NCBI GenBank assembly: GCA_031263665.1
Contig: JAISFJ010000040.1
Location: forward strand, 1 to 7,270
Direction of reading: 5' to 3'
DNA: 7,270 bases
Source of the DNA: Coriobacteriales bacterium
GTDB taxonomy: Bacteria > Actinomycetota > Coriobacteriia > Coriobacteriales > UBA8131
The notes beneath the pieces are model-generated. The model had not been told where the DNA came from. It made no database searches and saw only the letters and a list, made by a program, of their open reading frames with translations. Below, in pieces: positions 1-5,388 of this stretch (positions are counted from its first letter, which is position 1; each line of letters opens with the position of its first letter). The position numbers and the translations under genes were made by a program.

Positions 1-957
1 TGAGACGCGGCGCTCTTTTTTCTCGATAGTGACGACGGTACCCTGGCTCTGGTTTTCCAAAGCGGCCATGGCGCGCAAGGCGGCGGCTTCCTCTTTGAAG
101 CGCTCGGTTGCGTGCGTACATTCAAACTGCTCGCCCTCCGCGTCAAAACGTGCCTTGATGACCCAGTAATCCTCGGGGACAAAGGCCAGGCGTTCCTCTT
201 CGCGCGCCACAATGAGCGCAAGCGTGGGGGTCTGAACCCGCCCGGAAGGCCGCACGTTGCCAAAACCGGCGTATTTGGCGATGGTGAGATAACGCGTGAG
301 CACGGCGCCCCAGATGAGGTCTATCCACTGGCGCGACTCGCCCGCCTGCGCGAGGTTTACGTCGAGTGAGACCTGATTGGTGAAGGCGTGGTTGATTTCA
401 TCTTTTGTCAGCGCCGAGTAACGCGCACGCGTCGCCGGAACATCAGGCGCGACCTCGCGAACCACCGAAAGCGCGTCGGCACCGATGAGCTCTCCTTCGC
501 GGTCGAAGTCCGTAGCGATGATGACGCTTTCCGCCTTGGCGGCGAGGTTTTTCATCGAGCGAATGATGCCCTTTTCCGCCGGCGTCTTACGCAAGGGCGC
601 AAAGACAAGATAGGGCAGAGCGTCGAGTTTCCACGCCTTGAGGCTCACGCCATCCTCAACAAAGGGCTTGCGCTTCTTAAAGGGAGGCGTGGCAAGCGTG
701 GTGGGAAGAGCAGCCGAGGTCACCACCCCGTCCTCATCCACCGAATACCAGCCGTTTTTTTTGCTCCAGGTGAGGCTTTCGACAAAATCGACCGCCAGGA
801 TATGCCCTTTGAGCCCGATGCACACCCATTCTTCACCCTCGTGAGTAAAGCGGTACACCTGGGTGTCGTAGACCTTATCCTGCCTGGCCGTGCCCGTTGC
901 CAGCAACTCGGCGATTTTCCTTGCCGCGATATTTTTTTCCGTTATGACGAGCCTCAC
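1..957 (-). CDS. Type IA DNA topoisomerase, archaeal topoisomerase I-like (3' truncated by window edge)
   Basis: Type IA topoisomerases relax negatively supercoiled DNA by cutting one strand through a tyrosine-DNA link. The 319 visible residues read without interruption. The N-terminal TOPRIM domain begins VITEKNIAARKIAELL (catalytic Glu at about 7), and its acidic motif ATDFDREGELIG lies at 148-159 (Asp150, Asp152, Glu154). IWGAVLTRYLT (215-225) and SGRVQTPTLALIV (238-250) follow. The second matches the form in archaeal topoisomerase I and bacterial topoisomerase III better than the AGRVQS form of bacterial TopA. The active-site tyrosine (usually in a YPRTD-like motif) should lie just beyond the edge, so catalytic competence cannot be judged. 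The GTG start at 957 is chosen because an AAGGAG sits 5 bases upstream. The hypB stop lies 10 bases upstream of the start, which suggests cotranscription. A topoisomerase III-type name is possible. Confidence 0.92.
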   Translation of the reverse strand, partial: MRLVITEKNIAARKIAELLATGTARQDKVYDTQVYRFTHEGEEWVCIGLKGHILAVDFVESLTWSKKNGWYSVDEDGVVTSAALPTTLATPPFKKRKPFVEDGVSLKAWKLDALPYLVFAPLRKTPAEKGIIRSMKNLAAKAESVIIATDFDREGELIGADALSVVREVAPDVPATRARYSALTKDEINHAFTNQVSLDVNLAQAGESRQWIDLIWGAVLTRYLTIAKYAGFGNVRPSGRVQTPTLALIVAREEERLAFVPEDYWVIKARFDAEGEQFECTHATERFKEEAAALRAMAALENQSQGTVVTIEKKERRVS

Positions 958-962
958 GCCTT

Positions 963-968
963 CTCCTT
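963..968 (-). promoter_or_regulatory. Ribosome binding site of the topoisomerase gene
   Basis: The minus strand reads AAGGAG followed by 5 bases and then the GTG at 957. The site touches the TAA stop of hypB (968-970), so ribosomes ending hypB finish on top of it. That is an arrangement typical of translational coupling. It decides the GTG start. Confidence 0.75.
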
Positions 969-1633
969 TACTTTGTTACTTTGGAACCTGTCTCAATCCT
1001 GTTGGCGAGCCATTGCGTCCACAGGTCAATGCCCTGTCCGGTTGTCGCGCTCACAGGAAAAATTGTTGCCCGTGGATTGAGTTGGGCGACGCTTGCCCTG
1101 AAGGCGCGTTCATCGAAGTCAAACACCGTCATGGTGTCGATTTTGTTGAGGATAATCGCTGAAGAAACCTGAAAAATGCCAGGGTACTTGAGGGGCTTAT
1201 CGTGGCCTTCCGGCACGCTGAGTATCATCACCTTTGCGTCCTCGCCCAAATAGAAGTCCGTGGGGCAGACGAGATTACCCACGTTTTCGATAATGATGAG
1301 GTCGAGCGCGCAAAGGTCGAGTACGTCTAAGGCCTTGGCTATCATCTTGGATTCGAGATGGCAGGCGCCCCCGGTGTTGATTTGCACGGCGGGGATACCC
1401 TGTTCTTTGATGCGCTGCGAATCGACATCACTGGCGATGTCGCCTTCGATAACCGCGATGCGAAACCGGTCGCGAAGCTGCTTGATGGTTGCCAGTATCG
1501 TCGAGGTTTTGCCCGCGCCCGGAGAGGCCAGCATATCGAGGACAAAAATCCCGTGCTCATCGAACAGGGCACGATTTTTCGCGGCGAGCCGGTCGTTAAG
1601 GTCGAGCAGTGGTTTGGAGACATCCAGTTTCAT
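968..1633 (-). CDS. hypB: Hydrogenase nickel incorporation GTPase HypB
   Basis: HypB is a SIMIBI-class GTPase that works with HypA in the cytoplasm to insert nickel into the large subunit of [NiFe] hydrogenases. The 221 residues contain the P-loop SPGAGKTS (37-44), EGDIASDVD (63-71), ENVGNLVCP (116-124) and the guanine-specificity motif NKID (163-166). The metal site at the dimer interface is present: Cys91-His92 in GGACHLE and Cys123 in NLVCP. The protein lacks both the N-terminal CxxCGC high-affinity nickel motif of E. coli HypB and the His-rich nickel-storage stretch seen in other species, so it is the short, plain form. The ATG at 1633 overlaps the hypA stop codon as ATGA. A GAGGTGG lies 10 bases upstream, inside hypA. 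The assignment is very secure. Confidence 0.97.
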   Translation of the reverse strand: MKLDVSKPLLDLNDRLAAKNRALFDEHGIFVLDMLASPGAGKTSTILATIKQLRDRFRIAVIEGDIASDVDSQRIKEQGIPAVQINTGGACHLESKMIAKALDVLDLCALDLIIIENVGNLVCPTDFYLGEDAKVMILSVPEGHDKPLKYPGIFQVSSAIILNKIDTMTVFDFDERAFRASVAQLNPRATIFPVSATTGQGIDLWTQWLANRIETGSKVTK

Positions 1634-1980
1634 TTGGCTAAATCCACCTCAATGGTATCTATATAGAGTTCCTTGCCGGCCACCAACTCCGTAGCCAACG
1701 AGTCGCACGTAGGACACGACCAGTGAAAACGGTCATGCTCAAAGTCATCGCCACACTGAGAGCAACGCGAGCGCGGCTTGACGGTGCGCATGGTGAGCTG
1801 AGCGTGCTCGCTCAAAGTATGAGGCGCCAAGGCTTCAAACGCAAACTCCATCGCTTCGAAGACAACCTCGCGCATCTCGCCGACGACGAGTTTTATCTCG
1901 GTGACGCGCTCGGCGCCGGCGTCACGCGCCGATGCCTCCACATCATTGAGAACGCTTTGCATCAGGCTAAACTCATGCAT
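1630..1980 (-). CDS. hypA: Hydrogenase maturation nickel metallochaperone HypA
   Basis: HypA binds nickel and passes it, together with HypB, to apo-hydrogenase large subunits. The 116-residue length is normal for the family. The N-terminus MHEFSLMQSVL is diagnostic and contains His2, the nickel ligand. GEMREVVFEAMEFAFEAL (34-51) matches the family core. The zinc site is CSQC (73-76) and CPTC (89-92), a classic paired CxxC ribbon. The open frame continues upstream, but that part lies within tatC in another frame, and the ATG at 1980 gives the conserved MHE start. The start overlaps the last 8 bases of tatC and the stop overlaps the hypB ATG. The ribosome binding site is weak, so translation probably depends on coupling from tatC. 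Confidence 0.97.
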   Translation of the reverse strand: MHEFSLMQSVLNDVEASARDAGAERVTEIKLVVGEMREVVFEAMEFAFEALAPHTLSEHAQLTMRTVKPRSRCSQCGDDFEHDRFHWSCPTCDSLATELVAGKELYIDTIEVDLAK

Positions 1981-2932
1981 CAGAACGCTCGCCGTCCTTG
2001 TCGGACTCGGTCGCGGGTTTGTCGGACTTGGCCGCGGGCTTGGCGGGTTTGGCGCCGTCCTTTGCGGCGGTCTCGGCAAGATCGGCGGACTCGGCGGCAG
2101 GCTCATCCTCAGCTTCCTCACCGTCCTCACCGTCCTTCTCATCCTCAGCTTCCTCGCGCTTCTGACGTGCCAGGCGGCGCGCCAACACAATGCGCGAAAG
2201 GAATAACGAGCCCTCATAGAGCACGGCCATGGCCGCGAACATCAAAATCATGGTGATGGGACTCGCATCGGGCGTAACCATAGCACATATCACCATGAGC
2301 ACGATGTAGACCACCCGCCAGCTCTCGCGGAGTTTCTTGTACGGGACGATGCCGAACACCGTGAGATAAAAGACGACGAGCGGCAACTCAAAGGCGATGC
2401 CGAAGCCGACTTCAAAGAGCAGTGTGGTATTGATGAAATCCGCCGCGCTGGGAATGACGTTGGAGAAGTTCTCCGACTGCCCCATGAGCCAACTGAAGGC
2501 CGCATCGAGAATGAGGACGTAGCAAAAAACCGTGCCGATGACAAACAGAATGACCGCGGCAAAAAAGGTGGGAATCACCCATTTGCGCTCATTGGGCTTG
2601 AGGGCGGGAAGAAAAAAGCCAAGAATCTGCCATATCCAGACGGGGCAGCAGACGACGATGGCGAACACGAGAGCGACCTTAAACTGCAAGGTAAAGCCTT
2701 CGAGCGGGGCAAAGGTGTTGAGCACTATCTTCAGCTCGTCTATGGTGCCGACCGGCTGCTCGGAGGCTGTGAGGTACTCGGTCACCGGCTGAAGGAGAAA
2801 AAGAATCAACTGCGGCGCGAGAAAATACAGGACGAGAGAGGCGGCAAGTATCGTAACGACCATGATGATGAGGCGGCGACGCAACTCGCCTATATGGTCA
2901 AAGAGGGGCATGCGTGCTTGTCCGACGGGCAT
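1973..2932 (-). CDS. tatC: Sec-independent (twin-arginine) protein translocase subunit TatC
   Basis: TatC is the polytopic subunit that recognises twin-arginine signal peptides and nucleates the translocase that exports folded proteins. The 319 residues include the N-terminal signature MPLFDHIGELRRRL (8-21), LGFFLPALKPNERK (104-117), FGIAFELP (177-184) and VTPDASPITMI (219-229) followed by LYEGSLFLSR. These match conserved positions around E. coli Glu15, Glu103, Glu170 and Asp211. Six membrane segments fit between about 20 and 250. The C-terminus is unusual: about 65 residues follow the last helix, first acidic (EEAEDEKDGEDGEEAEDE), then rich in Lys, Ala, Pro and Asp. E. coli TatC ends soon after its last helix. 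Neither the ATG at 2932 nor the alternative at 2911 has a good ribosome binding site. The first is kept, and the tatB stop lies 17 bases upstream. Confidence 0.96.
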   Translation of the reverse strand: MPVGQARMPLFDHIGELRRRLIIMVVTILAASLVLYFLAPQLILFLLQPVTEYLTASEQPVGTIDELKIVLNTFAPLEGFTLQFKVALVFAIVVCCPVWIWQILGFFLPALKPNERKWVIPTFFAAVILFVIGTVFCYVLILDAAFSWLMGQSENFSNVIPSAADFINTTLLFEVGFGIAFELPLVVFYLTVFGIVPYKKLRESWRVVYIVLMVICAMVTPDASPITMILMFAAMAVLYEGSLFLSRIVLARRLARQKREEAEDEKDGEDGEEAEDEPAAESADLAETAAKDGAKPAKPAAKSDKPATESDKDGERSDA

Positions 2933-2949
2933 GGGTGATTGGAAAGGGC

Positions 2950-3609
2950 TCAGTTGGCCTTCCCATCCTCCTTCCGCTCATCAGGTGCGGCGGGCTGCGC
3001 TTCGGCGGGCTGCGCCTTGGCAGCTTCCCCTTGTGGCGGCGTCGCTTTGGCGGCCTTCGCCTTGGCGTGTTCGCGCTCCAGACGTGCCCGGCGCTGAGCG
3101 AAGCTCTCGGTGCCAGAGCTTACGGCCGCTGTTTTTTGGACGGTGTCTTTGGCGGCCTTTTCCTTGGCCTTTTCGGCCTGTTCGGTAATCGCGGCCTTAA
3201 GCGCACCGCTCGAAACCTTCTTGTCCTCAGTTGCAGAGACGTTTTTATCACCGGCGTTTTTGATGGCGGCACTTTTGGCGGCGGCAGCACTGGCGGCACT
3301 GGCAGTGGCGGACTTCGCCTTGTCAGCAGACGTGGATGCGGTGATGGCCTTTGTTGCGTCTTTCTTTTTGGCGTCCTTCTTGGATTCCTCGAGCGAAAAA
3401 CCCTCAAAGGGGTTGGCCAGCGGTTCAAGGTCTTTGAGCGGGTCGTAAACCTCGGCCTTGATTACCTTGTTCATCTGTTCTTGGGCAGAGCGAAATTGCC
3501 TGATTGCACGTCCAATGGTGCGTGCAATCTGCGGCAGCTTATCCGGTCCAAAAATCATGAAACCGAAAAGTGCGACGATGGCGATTTCCCATCCGCTTAA
3601 CCCAAACAA
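2950..3609 (-). CDS. tatB: Twin-arginine translocase TatA/TatB-family subunit, TatB-like
   Basis: The TatA/B family supplies single-span partners of TatC. TatB helps receive substrate and TatA forms the translocation path. The start is a TTG at 3609, with AAGGAG 5 bases upstream. Earlier in-frame GTG (3654) and ATG (3636) codons lack a binding site. From the TTG the protein begins MFGLSGWEIAIVALFGF, which puts Glu at 8 and Gly-Pro at 21-22, the same positions as in E. coli TatB. The helix 9-20, hinge FGPDKLP and amphipathic helix IARTIGRAIRQFRSAQEQM follow. Residues from about 60 to 219 form a long low-complexity tail rich in Lys, Ala, Glu and Ser, probably cytoplasmic. No separate TatA is encoded here. 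Many Gram-positive bacteria use one bifunctional TatA, so this may be that protein, and the A/B choice is less certain than the family. Confidence 0.92.
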   Translation of the reverse strand: MFGLSGWEIAIVALFGFMIFGPDKLPQIARTIGRAIRQFRSAQEQMNKVIKAEVYDPLKDLEPLANPFEGFSLEESKKDAKKKDATKAITASTSADKAKSATASAASAAAAKSAAIKNAGDKNVSATEDKKVSSGALKAAITEQAEKAKEKAAKDTVQKTAAVSSGTESFAQRRARLEREHAKAKAAKATPPQGEAAKAQPAEAQPAAPDERKEDGKAN

Positions 3610-3614
3610 ACGAG

Positions 3615-3620
3615 CTCCTT
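3615..3620 (-). promoter_or_regulatory. Ribosome binding site deciding the TTG start of tatB
   Basis: AAGGAG on the minus strand lies 5 bases before the TTG at 3609. No comparable site precedes the upstream GTG or ATG. This supports a 219-residue product over the longer readings. Confidence 0.75.
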
Positions 3621-3683
3621 CGCGCGTCAATCTCATGGGGACAGAGCAGAACACCCAAAAGGGACTTCAGGCGTAAGTTACAT

Positions 3684-3689
3684 AGTATA
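3684..3689 (-). promoter_or_regulatory. Possible extended -10 promoter element ahead of tatB
   Basis: The minus strand reads TGATATACT, that is a TGn extension plus TATACT, one mismatch from the TATAAT consensus. The TG of the extension comes from the TGA stop codon of the upstream small membrane protein gene. It sits in the largest gap (80 bases) within the tail half of the cluster and would give a leader of roughly 70 bases before tatB. I see no good -35 box, so this is a candidate only. Confidence 0.3.
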
Positions 3690-3977
3690 TCACTCAGCCT
3701 GGCCGTTCTGGCCGTCCTGGTTAGTTTGTCCGGCTTGCCCGTCTTGTCCGGCCTGGCCGTCCTGTTCGGCTTGCGCCCCGGAACAACTCATCACACCAAT
3801 GCCCGTAACCGGAAGCATGAGCCCCAAAGCAACCACAACGCAGATGACAATCGTAAAGACCTTGCGCGTCGTGCTCTGCCCCTCTTTTTGTGGTTTTGCC
3901 TGTTGAGGCACCTGCTTCTTTGGTGAATTTTCCTGCTGGGTCGGGCGCTTTTTCTTCGTTCCCTTTTGTTTTGCCAC
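3690..3977 (-). CDS. Small single-span membrane protein with basic N-terminus and Gln/Gly-rich tail
   Basis: I do not recognise the family. With the GTG start at 3977 the product is 95 residues. Residues 1-38 are hydrophilic, rich in Lys, Gln and Pro. A hydrophobic span of about 22 residues follows (VFTIVICVVVALGLMLPVTG), and then a tail with short repeats of the type GQDGQAGQ. The basic N-terminus implies an inside-N, outside-C topology. A Cys in GVMSC just after the span resembles a lipobox, but the preceding 40-residue hydrophilic stretch is far too long for a normal lipoprotein signal. The GTG at 3983 overlaps the amidohydrolase stop as GTGA, but its binding site abuts it. The GTG at 3977 has AGGGAG at 5 bases and is preferred. 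The gene is probably cotranscribed with the amidohydrolase. No function can be assigned. Confidence 0.8.
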   Translation of the reverse strand: MAKQKGTKKKRPTQQENSPKKQVPQQAKPQKEGQSTTRKVFTIVICVVVALGLMLPVTGIGVMSCSGAQAEQDGQAGQDGQAGQTNQDGQNGQAE

Positions 3978-3979
3978 CG

Positions 3980-5335
3980 TCACTCCCTCAATTTCAAACG
4001 CATTTCCGCTGCGCGGGCAAATACCCGCTGCACATCAACCCCATGCTGATGGTGTCCGTCATAGAGCACCTCGCCCCCTATCATCGTCATCAGAATGTTA
4101 TCCTGCGTCGCCGTGTGGACAACAGCCGAGTTGGGGTCATGCGTAGGTACCTGATTGGAATTGGAGAGGTCGAGCGCTATGATGTCGGCCAATTTTCCGA
4201 TGTCAAGCGAGCCGACCTTGTCCTCAACGCGCAAGGCTTCTGCCGCTCCAAGAGTCGCCAGGTGCACCATTTGCGTTGCCGTAAAAAAGTCGCTTCGATT
4301 ACCGAGCGCCCGTTGGAGCAAAAGCCCAATACGCATCTCGGCCAATGGGTCGATTGCGTCGGTCGCGGCCGGAGAATCAGTCCCAAGCCCTACCCGAACA
4401 CCCGCTTTAATCAGTCGGGAAAGCGGTGCGATGCCCATCGCAAGCTGCGCGTTACACCGCGAACAAACTGCCACGGCTATGTCGTATTCGGCCAGCTTGT
4501 CAATGTCGTCATCATCCACCTGAACGCAGTGGATGGCAAGCACGTTGGGAGCATCAAACAATCCCCAATTAAGAATATACCGCACGGGACTTACCCCCGT
4601 GGCAAGCCAAGGCGGCATGTCGATACCGTAGCCGCGCTCCTGCTCCGTCGAATGAACGGAAAACGGTGAGGACCCATAGCGGATAAACTCGTATTCCTCC
4701 CGACTGCCGGCCAGATGACAGGCGACCGCCGTCCCGCCCGCGGCATATTCTCCAATACGTTTGAATATGAGCGGATGACAAGAAAACAGCGGGGCGGGCG
4801 CGATACCAATCCGCAGGTAATTGGGGTCTTGCCCCCGGCGCCAGTCCTCAACATCGCTGAAGGCTTCTTCGAGCACGTGGTCGACTTCGCTGCGCTCCAT
4901 CGTGCCGACCTCGCGATAGATGATGCCGCGCAATCCCGTTGCCTGAACGGCCTTGCGCGAGGCCCCGGTACTCGTGATGTCCGCGACCGTCGTGATGCCG
5001 CTGCGGATGGTCTCAAGCGCGCCAAGCAGGGCGGAATCATCCCAATCCTCAGACGTGAAGAGTTTTTCCTTCTCGGCGATATGCAGTTTCCAGGCGGCAT
5101 AAGGTACGTCGTTTATCAGCCCGCGCATCGCCGAGTACTCCAGGTGGGTATGCGCGTCGACAAGGCCGGGCATGAGCGCCGCAAGCCCAAAGTCGCGCGT
5201 CTCTTCATCGGGATAACAGGTCTTGAGCTTGGTGGCGTAGCCGATGTCTCGAATGTAACCGTCGCGAACAAGCACCGCGCCGTTTTCGATAGGGGCCCTG
5301 CTGACGGGAAGTATATAACGGGCAACGAGTAACAT
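3980..5335 (-). CDS. Metal-dependent amidohydrolase, nucleoside deaminase-like (SAH/MTA or aminodeoxyfutalosine deaminase type)
   Basis: This cytoplasmic TIM-barrel hydrolase of the amidohydrolase superfamily (COG0402 type) has 451 residues, normal length. An N-terminal beta-sandwich half (ARYILPVSRAPIENGAVLVRDG) leads into GLVDAHTHLEYSAMRGL with metal ligands His62 and His64. His207 (CHLAGSREE), His269 (LAIHCVQVDDDD) and Asp320 (GLGTDSPAATDAIDP) complete the active-site set. CSRCNAQLAMGIAPL (291-305) and GKLADIIALDL (380-390) are typical of this clade. In relatives such as the MTA/SAH deaminases, HxxE follows the third His. Here the Glu is Gly210, with Glu213 and Glu214 shortly after. The N-terminus and the EEYEFIRYGSSPF stretch recall aminodeoxyfutalosine deaminase (MqnX) of menaquinone synthesis, but substrate is not settled. 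The ATG at 5335 has an AGGAG at 5 bases. The stop overlaps the next gene's upstream GTG. Confidence 0.93.
   Translation of the reverse strand: MLLVARYILPVSRAPIENGAVLVRDGYIRDIGYATKLKTCYPDEETRDFGLAALMPGLVDAHTHLEYSAMRGLINDVPYAAWKLHIAEKEKLFTSEDWDDSALLGALETIRSGITTVADITSTGASRKAVQATGLRGIIYREVGTMERSEVDHVLEEAFSDVEDWRRGQDPNYLRIGIAPAPLFSCHPLIFKRIGEYAAGGTAVACHLAGSREEYEFIRYGSSPFSVHSTEQERGYGIDMPPWLATGVSPVRYILNWGLFDAPNVLAIHCVQVDDDDIDKLAEYDIAVAVCSRCNAQLAMGIAPLSRLIKAGVRVGLGTDSPAATDAIDPLAEMRIGLLLQRALGNRSDFFTATQMVHLATLGAAEALRVEDKVGSLDIGKLADIIALDLSNSNQVPTHDPNSAVVHTATQDNILMTMIGGEVLYDGHHQHGVDVQRVFARAAEMRLKLRE
3983..3988 (-). promoter_or_regulatory. Ribosome binding site deciding the start of the small membrane protein
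   Basis: AGGGAG on the minus strand, formed by the last codons of the amidohydrolase, lies 5 bases before the GTG at 3977. It is adjacent to the alternative GTG at 3983, too close for that codon to be favoured. Confidence 0.6.
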
Positions 5336-5337
5336 GG

Positions 5338-5356
5338 TATCTCCTGAATATCTCCT
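5338..5356 (-). promoter_or_regulatory. Tandem Shine-Dalgarno-like motifs before the amidohydrolase
   Basis: The minus strand carries AGGAGATA twice, 11 bases apart. The nearer copy sits 5 bases before the ATG at 5335 and is the likely ribosome binding site. The farther copy has no start codon at a usable distance and may act as a ribosome standby site or be chance. Confidence 0.45.
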
Positions 5357-5388
5357 GGACGTTGTTTGGACGGTTCTTTGGCTTTATT

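Noticed and set aside
388..1080. Plus-strand open frame of 230 codons
   Set aside because: It lies opposite the topoisomerase and the end of hypB. Its translation is Arg-rich, with no recognisable domain or ribosome binding site, while the minus strand shows clear conserved motifs.
1981..2217. Longer N-terminus for hypA
   Set aside because: The extension is the Lys/Ala tail of tatC read in another frame. The ATG at 1980 gives the invariant MHE start of HypA.
2914..3600. Plus-strand open frame of 228 codons opposite tatB
   Set aside because: Its Gly/Leu/Phe-rich product mirrors the Lys/Ala-rich tail codons of tatB on the other strand. No independent support.
3755..3785. Lipoprotein signal in the small membrane protein
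   Set aside because: The Cys after the span has a marginal lipobox, but about 38 hydrophilic residues precede the hydrophobic segment, which is far longer than a lipoprotein signal allows.
3890..4669. Plus-strand open frame of 259 codons opposite the amidohydrolase
   Set aside because: The minus strand here encodes conserved metal-ligand motifs, and the plus frame shows no family features.
5336..5388. Terminator between the zinc-ribbon gene and the amidohydrolase
   Set aside because: No GC-rich hairpin followed by a T run could be found on the minus strand in this 53-base gap.
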